Source: Mesorhizobium sp. 113-3-3 (GTDB taxonomy: Bacteria > Pseudomonadota > Alphaproteobacteria > Rhizobiales > Rhizobiaceae). Taken from it: a stretch of 64,000 nt of DNA. Numbering within the stretch: position 1 is the stretch's first letter; each line of letters opens with the position of its first letter. Of this stretch, positions 54,010 to 61,856 are shown in pieces. The stretch covers positions 248,001 through 312,000 of the forward strand of contig NZ_AP023244.1 of the NCBI RefSeq assembly GCF_016756495.1, read 5' to 3'. The notes under the pieces are model-generated. The model saw only the letters and a list, made by a program, of their open reading frames with translations, was not told the origin of the DNA and did not search any database. The position numbers were made by a program, and so were the translations under genes.

Positions 54010-55179
54010 TCAGACGATCAGCCGCGCGGCGCGTCCCAATTGGCGCTCGGCGTCGTTGTAATAACGCGATGCCTGTTGCACGGAGCGATGCTGCGATTGC
54101 TGCATGGCTTCCGACAGCGGAATGCCGCGGCGGGCGGTCTCGGTCAGAAAACCGGAGCGCAGGCCGTGGGCGGAAAAAAGCTTTGGATCGAGCCCGGCCT
54201 GGGCGATGCGGCGTTTCAGGATCAGGTTGACGGCTTGTGGGGTGAGGGCCTTTCGCTCGAGATGGCCCCAACGGTCGATGCCGCGAAACACTGAACCTTC
54301 TGTGATCGCCGATCGTTCCAACCACTCCTGCAGCGCCAGCACGGGCCGTCCGACCAGCAGGACAAAAGCGTCCGCGTCGGCCTCGGTGGTTTTGGTTCGG
54401 CCGAGCCGGATTTTCAGGCAAGGCAACGATGGGCTTTCAGGATCCTTCGGATCGGCCGGGACCGGATCCTGCGCAACGATCTGCTCGACGCGCAGGGCCG
54501 CAACCTCGCTGCGACGGCGGCCGCCGGAGGCGAAGGCGACGAGCAGCACGGCGCGGTCGCGCAGGTCGACAAGGCGGTCGCCGGCGCAGGTTTTGAGGAC
54601 CGCGCCCAGAATGTCGGCCGTCACCGCCTTCTGGCTTTTTCGTCCGCGCGGCCGCGGGCTGGCGCGGACAGCGAGTTTTAAGGCGCTGCGCAGCCCCGGC
54701 GCATTGAATTTTCCCGCAAAGCCGCGCCATTGCGTCAGCGTCGACCAGCTGGCCATACGCCGGCGCACCGTGTTCGGCGCATGCGGTCCGTCGCTGCGCA
54801 AAAGCCCTTGCAATTTCAGCGTCGCCGCGACGTCGGCCGGCATGCCGTGCGCCGGATCGGTTTCGCGTTTCGCAGAATCCCAGAGGTGATGCGCGACGAA
54901 TTTTATCAAAAGCGCCTCCGGCGCCGGCCAGGGTAGGGGCTGTCCAGTGGACGCCTGGCACCAGGCCTCGAGATAGCCAAGGTCGGAAGCGAGCGCCCGA
55001 AGAGAGTTGTCGCCAATCCCTTCCCTGGCGAGGTGGCGCAGCGTCTCGACGTCATCGTCGGAGAGGAGCTCGGCCAGGCGGTCGCGGCGGTCGAAGGGCA
55101 GCACCGAATCCAGTGCGTCAAGCGCCTCTGCACGGCGCAGTTTTTGGTCTGATACGGGTTTTGGCAGGCGAAGGTCCAT
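54010..55179 (-). CDS. tyrosine recombinase/integrase
   Basis: 389 residues. SAM-like N-terminal core-binding region (about 40-165: NSLRALASDLGYLEAWCQAS), then the catalytic domain with Arg in ASGGRRRSEVAAL, HxxR in AHGLRSGF, His in QSQHRSVQQ and Tyr in SRYYND. Unrelated in layout to the transposon trio. Common on rhizobial plasmids next to RHE_PE00001-type genes. The 35-bp palindrome at 56402-56436 could be its site. Confidence 0.92.
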   Translation of the reverse strand: MDLRLPKPVSDQKLRRAEALDALDSVLPFDRRDRLAELLSDDDVETLRHLAREGIGDNSLRALASDLGYLEAWCQASTGQPLPWPAPEALLIKFVAHHLWDSAKRETDPAHGMPADVAATLKLQGLLRSDGPHAPNTVRRRMASWSTLTQWRGFAGKFNAPGLRSALKLAVRASPRPRGRKSQKAVTADILGAVLKTCAGDRLVDLRDRAVLLVAFASGGRRRSEVAALRVEQIVAQDPVPADPKDPESPSLPCLKIRLGRTKTTEADADAFVLLVGRPVLALQEWLERSAITEGSVFRGIDRWGHLERKALTPQAVNLILKRRIAQAGLDPKLFSAHGLRSGFLTETARRGIPLSEAMQQSQHRSVQQASRYYNDAERQLGRAARLIV

Positions 55180-55188
55180 GGCGACCGC

Positions 55189-56286
55189 TCAGAACAGATA
55201 GCGCCGGTCGGCCCAGGCGAGCAGGACGCCGGCGTCTCGACGGGGCAAACGCACCCGTCCTTGGCGCACGCCTTCAGCGATCGCCTCGCCGACGTCCGGA
55301 TCGACCCAGTGGCCGTGGGTCATCAGAAAAAACCAGGCGAAGCGGAGCCCAATCTCGGTATCGATCGCCTCGGTCCGCTCCATCAGGCGGTGCACCGAAA
55401 GGCCGTCTTCCAACACCAGCTTCTCGGCAGGCATTTTGAGCGGGCGCGGGATAAAACCGATCTCGCGCCGGCCACCATGCTCAAGATCGTGGATGTCGAA
55501 GGCCCAATGGTGAAAGATGCGGTGGGTGCAGGCGCTCGACCGCTCCCAGTCGGCAAAAAAGCGGTTCTCGCGCGGCACGAAATCGAACCAGTCCGGATTG
55601 GCGTCCAAAAACGCGGTGTCGCGTGTGCCGTCGGGGCCGACCTGACGGATGATGCGGGCCTCGAGTTCCGGGCGCTGTGCCTGCCGCTGTTCTGCTTCGA
55701 TGCGCGCCCGACGCGCCAGGAAACTGCGCATGTGAACGATGCCGCCGGCGGCGCGGCCGCCCAGCCTGTAGAGCGGTCCGGAAAGCAGCGGCGCGTCCGT
55801 GGCTGGCTCGCGCCGCACCCAGGACGGGTCCAAAAGATCGTCGGCGCTATAAGGGCGATAATCGGGATCGACCACCGGGCCGGCGAGAACCTCGATCTCG
55901 CGGCCAAGCGAGAGCTGGACAAAATCGGCGACGCCCGGGCCGGTCGGCGCGAAGGCGACGACGGAGGTGCCGCGCCATTCGGCAAACCTCAGCGCGCCCG
56001 TACGATACCGGTTCCAGAAGGCGATGAGGTCGCCGCTGAGTTCTTCCAGCTCGCGTTCGACCCAGGCACGGTGGTCGCCGATGCGCGTGCCGTCGGCGGC
56101 AAGAACCGTGCGGGCATCGCCGCGCCAGTAAAAATCGTCGACCGCCGCGGTCGTGAAATCAAAGCCTGGAAAAGCGTTGGCGAGGGCAGGGACGAGCTCG
56201 GCGTCGGCCGAGGCGGGATTGAGGCTGGCGAGCACGGCCTCGACGGTTGCGGCGTCGGGCAGGCGGACGGGTTTTTCTTCGCTCAT
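55189..56286 (-). CDS. protein of unknown function linked to the integrase
   Basis: 365 residues from the ATG at 56286 (weak ribosome site; the open frame extends to 56493 through the palindrome, judged non-coding). No domain is recognised; the sequence is rich in Trp, Arg and Asp, for example PDWFDFVPRENRFFADWERS and THRIFHHWAFDIHDLEHGGR with many His/Asp, which could bind metal. Ends 9 bases before the integrase start on the same strand, so they form one unit. A degenerate partial copy lies at 52700-53071. Confidence 0.8.
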   Translation of the reverse strand: MSEEKPVRLPDAATVEAVLASLNPASADAELVPALANAFPGFDFTTAAVDDFYWRGDARTVLAADGTRIGDHRAWVERELEELSGDLIAFWNRYRTGALRFAEWRGTSVVAFAPTGPGVADFVQLSLGREIEVLAGPVVDPDYRPYSADDLLDPSWVRREPATDAPLLSGPLYRLGGRAAGGIVHMRSFLARRARIEAEQRQAQRPELEARIIRQVGPDGTRDTAFLDANPDWFDFVPRENRFFADWERSSACTHRIFHHWAFDIHDLEHGGRREIGFIPRPLKMPAEKLVLEDGLSVHRLMERTEAIDTEIGLRFAWFFLMTHGHWVDPDVGEAIAEGVRQGRVRLPRRDAGVLLAWADRRYLF

Positions 56287-56401
56287 GCCGGGCGGCCCTT
56301 TTTTGCGCGGCAAAACGCCCGCGCCTTGCTTTTTAGCCCGTGCCGAACGTCGCCAGCGGGCATCTGAAGGGCGATTCTGGCTGATTTGCGCCGCGAAAAC
56401 A

Positions 56402-56436
56402 ATCACTATCGATAAGAGGTACTTATCGATAGTGAT
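56402..56436. other. 35-bp palindromic site with 5-bp centre
   Basis: Arms ATCACTATCGATAAG and CTTATCGATAGTGAT are perfect complements around AGGTA. The size (15+5+15) is like a tyrosine-recombinase core site or a strong operator. It lies in the gap between the divergent 55189-56286 and 56640-57788 genes. Confidence 0.75.
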
Positions 56437-56639
56437 AATACGCCGCTGAGAGACCCAGTGTGAGTGAAGTAAAGTGTACAATAGCTTCAGCACGGCGAAT
56501 CGGCTAAAGCGATATCAATGGCTTACGAAGTCGCCAGTTTGCATCAGGAGAGGCTCGCGGCGGCCCGCGAGCGGGTGCGCCGATTTTTACCTAAGAATTT
56601 CAATTGGCAGCGGCAGGGCGAAGGCCGGAACGACGCCCG

Positions 56640-57788
56640 ATGACTCTTTTTGACTTTGATCCTACCAATGCGATCCCGTGGCGCGAGCTTGCGGGGCCGC
56701 TCGTCACCGCGGAGGATTGTTTGGCGCGCCTCGATGAGCGGCTGGCCAAAAGTGCGGTGCGCGAGGGTTTTGTCGCGCGCACGCATTTCTACGACGCCGC
56801 CGCCGCACTGTGGCTCGAGGGCGAGCTTGTCCATGTCGAGGATCTGGTCCTGCACGACACCCACATGGACATCCGCACGCCGACCCACGAACTCACCCGT
56901 GCCCATGCCGTGCTGCGGGCACGGCGGCTGATTGTTGCCAACCGGCCGGACTGGGCACTGAGCCCGAACGGCCTAGGACAATTGCGCGGGCGTGGCGCCA
57001 GCACTCAGGACGCTCTGCCACCGGAGAGTCATGCGGCGGCGGCGATGGGCGGCGGCGATGAAGCGGCGGACGAGCCGGCCAACGACGATCTGAACGATGG
57101 CCTCGGCGGCGAATTTGCCGCCATCGATGCGCTGCTCGATCGCACGCGCAATGTGCTCGACGGGCTCGCCGCCGCGCCGGTGTCGCGACCGCAGCAGGTA
57201 CCGATGGGCGAAAAAAGTCCGCTCGTCTACGATCTGGACTGGAACGAGGACGAACGGCTGTCGGAGTGGCGGGCCGTGTTGAACCGGACCACCGGCAAGC
57301 CGCCCGTGCTGAGCGCCGCCCTGCTATGGGATGCGTGGGAAACAAAAGAACCGCTGCAGCATCTGCCCTGGCTCGGAAACCTGCTCGTCGGCGCCATGCT
57401 CAGGCAGGCCCGAAAAACGAGCGCCCACCTGGTCTGTCTCAACACCGGGCTGCGCGCCATTCCGCGCGAAAGGCGGCGCGCCCGCGACGGGACGGCGCGG
57501 CTGATCGGGTTTCTGGAGGGCGTCACCGAAGCGGCCATGGCCGGGCTGAAGGAACATGATCGGCTGATGCTCGCCCGCGAGCAGATGGGGCGCCGCCTGC
57601 GCGGCCGGCGGGGACATTCGAAGCTGCCGCAACTCGTCGACCTCGTGCTCGCACGGCCGCTCGTCTCCAGCGCGATGATCGAAAAGGACCTGAAGGTGAC
57701 GACGCGCGGGGCGCTTAATCTCGTCGCCGAACTCGGCCTGCGCGAGATCACGGGCAGGGGACGCTACCGGGCGTGGGGAATCCTCTGA
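56640..57788 (+). CDS. RHE_PE00001-type protein (DUF1612/HTH)
   Basis: 382 residues from the ATG at 56640. The N-terminal half has LVTAEDCLARLDERLAKSAV, REGFVARTHFYDAAAALWLE and DTHMDIRTPTHELTRAHAVL; a central disordered Gly/Ala/Asp stretch (about 130-160); and a C-terminal HTH domain (RPLVSSAMIEKDLKVTTRGA, then LNLVAELGLREITGRGRYRA). The family is typical of rhizobial plasmids and thought to be a DNA-binding regulator. Divergent from the integrase unit across the 35-bp palindrome. Confidence 0.88.
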   Translation: MTLFDFDPTNAIPWRELAGPLVTAEDCLARLDERLAKSAVREGFVARTHFYDAAAALWLEGELVHVEDLVLHDTHMDIRTPTHELTRAHAVLRARRLIVANRPDWALSPNGLGQLRGRGASTQDALPPESHAAAAMGGGDEAADEPANDDLNDGLGGEFAAIDALLDRTRNVLDGLAAAPVSRPQQVPMGEKSPLVYDLDWNEDERLSEWRAVLNRTTGKPPVLSAALLWDAWETKEPLQHLPWLGNLLVGAMLRQARKTSAHLVCLNTGLRAIPRERRRARDGTARLIGFLEGVTEAAMAGLKEHDRLMLAREQMGRRLRGRRGHSKLPQLVDLVLARPLVSSAMIEKDLKVTTRGALNLVAELGLREITGRGRYRAWGIL

Positions 57789-58499
57789 TAGCGCTTGGTC
57801 CCGGCAGCGGGCGGCCAAGGCTGCTGTCGATGCGCGGCCCGGACCTCGACCGGCAGCGCGCAGATCTTGGCACGACCGGTTGCCACCGAGGAAAAGTGTC
57901 CGCGGCGCGACGCGATCGGCCCGGCGCTTGTGCGGATTTGCGCCCAGCTGGTACCCTCGGGAGTAAACCACTGCCGTTTGGCGTCCAGCAGGAACTGCGG
58001 TGGCCTAAGCGCTCTCACGCCAGATGGCGGCGGAAATGGGTAAACCAGTTTTTGCGAGCGCAATCGATATGCAATCGAGCGGTCATTGAAATCGTTAGCG
58101 AAAATTTGCGCCTCTGACAGCATGCAAACCTAACCGGCATATGACGTTCGGGCGATTGAAATCGGCAAGTAAAAGCGACACAGGGCCATCGTCGACGAGA
58201 TCCGGCGGGCGCCCGACCTCCTGCTGGCGATCAAGAAGACGGTGGACGAAGACTACCGCCCCGGCCGCTTTCTGCTGACCGGCTCCGCCAACGTGCTCAC
58301 TTGCCCCGGGGTCGCCGACAGCCTGGCTGGACGGATGGAACCCTCCAGATGCTGCCACTGGCCCGCTCCGAAATAACGGGCAGGGTGCCGGCTGCTCCGC
58401 CATGACAGGGTGATCCTGGATTCGGCCCGCTACCCCGGTCTGGTCCAGCTCAGTTGGCAGGGACTGTGCAGCTATCTAGACAATCGGGAATGTGGCGGA
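57789..58499. other. 711-bp region with a remnant gene only
   Basis: Nothing recognisable to about 58180; then the ATPase fragment described below, then a short non-coding stretch to the end of the helicase gene. Confidence 0.45.
58182..58376 (+). pseudogene. fragment of an AAA_14/DUF4143-type ATPase
   Basis: AIVDEIRRAPDLLLAIKKTV, then YRPGRFLLTGSANVLTCPGV and ADSLAGRME is the Walker B/sensor part of this ATPase family (where the Asp-Glu and TGSAN motifs are hallmarks). The beginning and end are missing and the frame runs into a stop at 58374. Confidence 0.75.
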
Positions 58500-61400
58500 T
58501 CAGGCGCTGCCGATGACCCGCAGTTTCATCGCTCGGGTCTCCAGCAGATATGTCTCGACCGCAGCCAAGAGATGCAGGCCTTCTTCGGTGATGGCTGCCC
58601 GCGACAGACCGGGTTGGACGATGCGGACATCGAATTCATATCGGTAGTCCTGCCAGCTCGCCTTCAGCTTCTTGAGGAAAGCCGCGTTTCCCTGTTCGAA
58701 GCGAGAGGTCTGACCCTTTTCCAGGCGGAGCTTCTCCCGTCTCAGCATATGCGTGAACATGCGATTGGGACGATCGCGCCAACGCGCGGATTTCTGGGCC
58801 TGGCCGCAGACTTCATAGAGATCTTTGACGCGGGCGCCCGGCGTTTCCGCGCTGGAATATTTGCAGTGGTGGAGAGTTACCTGAACGAGGCCTTCGGTCA
58901 CACGAAGCGTGACCACGTCCGCGATCTCACCGGCACCATCGTCGTCAAAGATGAGATCATAGGCGTTGCCTTCTTCGAGCAAGGTTTCGATGACGCGCCG
59001 CTGCACCGAGTCCATCCGCTTCTCCGGCCCTTGCGCCTCGGCCCGGATGTTGGTCTTCGACCAATCCCACGGCTCGATCCCGCCCACGGGATAGGGCTCA
59101 GAAACGACGCCGTCAGGCAACGCGTAAAGGTGGCTGTAGATCAGCAGCGAGCCGTCCCCAAAGTCGATCTGTGGGGAGTCCTCGCCGAAGGATTCCGACA
59201 GGGGCTTCACCTTACCACCAACCTTGATGGTTGCCTTCGGACCCGAACGCTGCGGATAACGCGCGCCGCCCTCGGCAAACATGATTTCGAACTCGGCGAC
59301 GTAACCATCGCTGCGCACCGCAAAGCGCAGCGGCCCGGTGCGTTCATGATCCAGCAGCTCGATGTCGCATTCGGCGAAGGGCACAGCCTCGTCGCCGAAA
59401 CTGATCTCAATACGGTCCTCGATCTGTGTCAGCAGCGATTCCGGCCAGTGGATCGCGACCGGCGGCACAGCGGGGCGTTCGCTGATCTGGCGGGGCCGCA
59501 TCGCGCTCTTGAACACGGTGTCGGTGGTGATCCCCGGATCATTCACCGCCTTGCCGATGTCCGCGCACCACTCAACCCAATCGGTCAGATCGCGGACCGG
59601 AGAAATTGACCAGAACTTACCTTTCGCCGAGCAGCCGCGTGAGGCAGGAACGCCATCGAGGAAACCGGTCGCGAAGACATTGTTTTTGATACGCGACTGG
59701 GACTTGGCCGTGTCGAGGCCATCGGCGACATCGACGCCCATATACATGGAGTAGCGAACGCCACGGCCTTGGTGGTGGGTCAGACCGAGGTTGCGCAGGA
59801 TGAGGCGATTGAAGCCATGCAAGCTGCGGAAGACTTCCTCGCCTTCGACGCGGCGCGTTGTGTCGCCACACACCGTCTTGGCCAGCCGGTCATAGGGGCC
59901 CTTAGCCGAACTGCTGATATAGACAAGCTGCCGATCGGAATCCCAATGCATCATATGCAGGTCCCAAATGACGTTGGTCGCATGCTGAGCAGTCGTCCAG
60001 CCGGCTTGTTCCTCGGAACGAGTAACGAAGATGGCGACGCGCTGGTGAGGGTTGACCTTCATGCCCAGATAAACGCCAGGATTATACAGATCCTCCGCTC
60101 GCAGCGGCTCCCAGCCATCGCAGTTCGTGCGATAAACCACCGCGTTCATCTTGGGTTCGAGCGTCTGTAAGGGAATGTCGCTGAGATCGCCAACGAATCC
60201 CTTAAACATTTCGGCGCGGCGGACCTGGCGGTCGATCTTTGCAGTGCTGAGCGCTTCAACCAGTGCGTTCCAGTCGGCGTCCTCTGCATAGAGTTTGGCC
60301 AAGGATCGATCGATGTCGTCCACACCGGTGTTGGCGATGACGGTCGCATCGCCCAGGCGCGGGTCCTGGCGGGTAAAGCGGCCGACAAATTGGATGGTAA
60401 CGGCAATGCTCTTGTGCGGGTCGTGCAGAGCCGCGATCTTGAGTTCTGGCAGATCGAATCCTTCGCCCAGCATGTCGACGCAGACGATGATGCGACTGTC
60501 GAAGCGGCGCAGTGCGGCAAGGTTCGCGCGTCGCTCGCGGATCGGCTGCTGGCTGTGAACGATGACTGGCCGGAATTCTGGATATATCGCGCTATAGAGC
60601 TGGTGGAGATCCTTCGCGCGCTCGATGGTCTGGCAGCGCGCCATGGCGAGATGATTGAGTCCGGCATCCAGGTCGCCCTGAAGGATTTCGCCAAGCTTCT
60701 CCGCGATGGCGAAATCGGCGTCCGCCTGGTCGAGGCCGAACACCGCCTCGAAGCGGATCGGCTTGAAATAGCCTTCGGCCTGCGCCTTCTTAAGCGGATA
60801 GGTGTAGATGAACTCGCCATCGACGCGCCGACCGTCCTCACGGAAAGGCGTGGCGGTGAACTGGACGATCGGGAGCGGCGGCTCACGGTCGGTAAACAGG
60901 CCGCGGAAGCGGGCCCAGGTCGGGGCGCCGATGTGATGCGCTTCGTCGATGAACAGCGCTGAGGCGCGTGCCGCCATCTCCTCCTGCACCGCCGCTTCGG
61001 CGCGGCCGGCAATTTGCATCGTGGTGACGACGACATTGGCGCTGTCGAAGATCTCATCGACCTCCGCCGCGGTGGTCGGAATGTGCGAGAGGCGCATGAC
61101 CAAGGGAAGGGCCGCCTTATCTTCCAGGCATTGCTGTTGCCGCAGCACACCGAAGGTCTCGAACTTGCCGGCAATCTGCTCGCGCAGGGCGTCTGTCGGC
61201 ACCACCACGAGCAGGCGCTCGAAGCGCTGGTGGGAATTGAGCGCGAGCATGGTTTCGGTCTTGCCGGTGCCGGTCGGCATGACGATGGTCGCCGGATCGG
61301 TCGACCGCGTCGCATGGGCAAGAGCCGCGTGAAGCGCGCCAATCTGCGGACGCCGCAACCCTGGCCGCGCCGGCTGGCCAGCGGTGGCGGCTCGTCCTTC

Positions 61401-61856
61401 ACGCAAATGAACGGCATCCGTCCACGATGCCGATACCGCAGTCAGCCGCTCTACGCGCGCAGGGCGGTCCAGCACCTCGATCCGGGTCGGCAGTGCATTC
61501 ATCCATCGACCTTCGCCGAGGTCGAGCGCCTCGGCGATCCGCTCCGGCTCAGTCACGCCACGAACCAGCAGAATAAGATCGGCCTCCAACGGCGTCGCGG
61601 TCTTCGCACTAATGATCTTCAGCGTCTCGCCGGAAGGGAGCGTGGTTTCATGACCCGCCACGCGGCGGATCGAAAAAGGCCGCAACCGGCAACGCACGCG
61701 CAGGGCCGGAACCGCCAACTGCCGCACCGGGCTTCCCAGCACCTTGCCCTCGACTGCAAGCCGCGCTGGGAGGAGCAGTTCGATCTCCGGGTTGAAGAGA
61801 TCGTCCTGGCGCGGACGGGCGGCGCGTGTGCGCGAAACCATGGTGGCGCCCTCCAT
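58500..61856 (-). CDS. large SF2 helicase with a possible nuclease C-terminus
   Basis: 1118 residues from the ATG at 61856 (a second ATG is five codons later). Helicase motifs: I MPTGTGKTETML (about 192-203), II FIDEAHH, III FTATPF, IV-VI with VIVHSQQPIRERRANLAALR, DMLGEGFDLPELKIAALHD and QFVGRFTRQ. The last 150 residues contain DDDGAGEIADVV then HHCKYS, which resembles a PD-(D/E)xK nuclease core (Asp, Glu and Lys spaced like it). Overlaps the UvrD-like gene upstream by one base (TGATG), so both are made together. Could serve in DNA repair or phage/plasmid defence. Confidence 0.9.
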   Translation of the reverse strand: MEGATMVSRTRAARPRQDDLFNPEIELLLPARLAVEGKVLGSPVRQLAVPALRVRCRLRPFSIRRVAGHETTLPSGETLKIISAKTATPLEADLILLVRGVTEPERIAEALDLGEGRWMNALPTRIEVLDRPARVERLTAVSASWTDAVHLREGRAATAGQPARPGLRRPQIGALHAALAHATRSTDPATIVMPTGTGKTETMLALNSHQRFERLLVVVPTDALREQIAGKFETFGVLRQQQCLEDKAALPLVMRLSHIPTTAAEVDEIFDSANVVVTTMQIAGRAEAAVQEEMAARASALFIDEAHHIGAPTWARFRGLFTDREPPLPIVQFTATPFREDGRRVDGEFIYTYPLKKAQAEGYFKPIRFEAVFGLDQADADFAIAEKLGEILQGDLDAGLNHLAMARCQTIERAKDLHQLYSAIYPEFRPVIVHSQQPIRERRANLAALRRFDSRIIVCVDMLGEGFDLPELKIAALHDPHKSIAVTIQFVGRFTRQDPRLGDATVIANTGVDDIDRSLAKLYAEDADWNALVEALSTAKIDRQVRRAEMFKGFVGDLSDIPLQTLEPKMNAVVYRTNCDGWEPLRAEDLYNPGVYLGMKVNPHQRVAIFVTRSEEQAGWTTAQHATNVIWDLHMMHWDSDRQLVYISSSAKGPYDRLAKTVCGDTTRRVEGEEVFRSLHGFNRLILRNLGLTHHQGRGVRYSMYMGVDVADGLDTAKSQSRIKNNVFATGFLDGVPASRGCSAKGKFWSISPVRDLTDWVEWCADIGKAVNDPGITTDTVFKSAMRPRQISERPAVPPVAIHWPESLLTQIEDRIEISFGDEAVPFAECDIELLDHERTGPLRFAVRSDGYVAEFEIMFAEGGARYPQRSGPKATIKVGGKVKPLSESFGEDSPQIDFGDGSLLIYSHLYALPDGVVSEPYPVGGIEPWDWSKTNIRAEAQGPEKRMDSVQRRVIETLLEEGNAYDLIFDDDGAGEIADVVTLRVTEGLVQVTLHHCKYSSAETPGARVKDLYEVCGQAQKSARWRDRPNRMFTHMLRREKLRLEKGQTSRFEQGNAAFLKKLKASWQDYRYEFDVRIVQPGLSRAAITEEGLHLLAAVETYLLETRAMKLRVIGSA

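Noticed and set aside
58410..59609. 399-codon + frame opposite the SF2 helicase
   Set aside because: Antisense shadow; helicase motifs are on the - strand.
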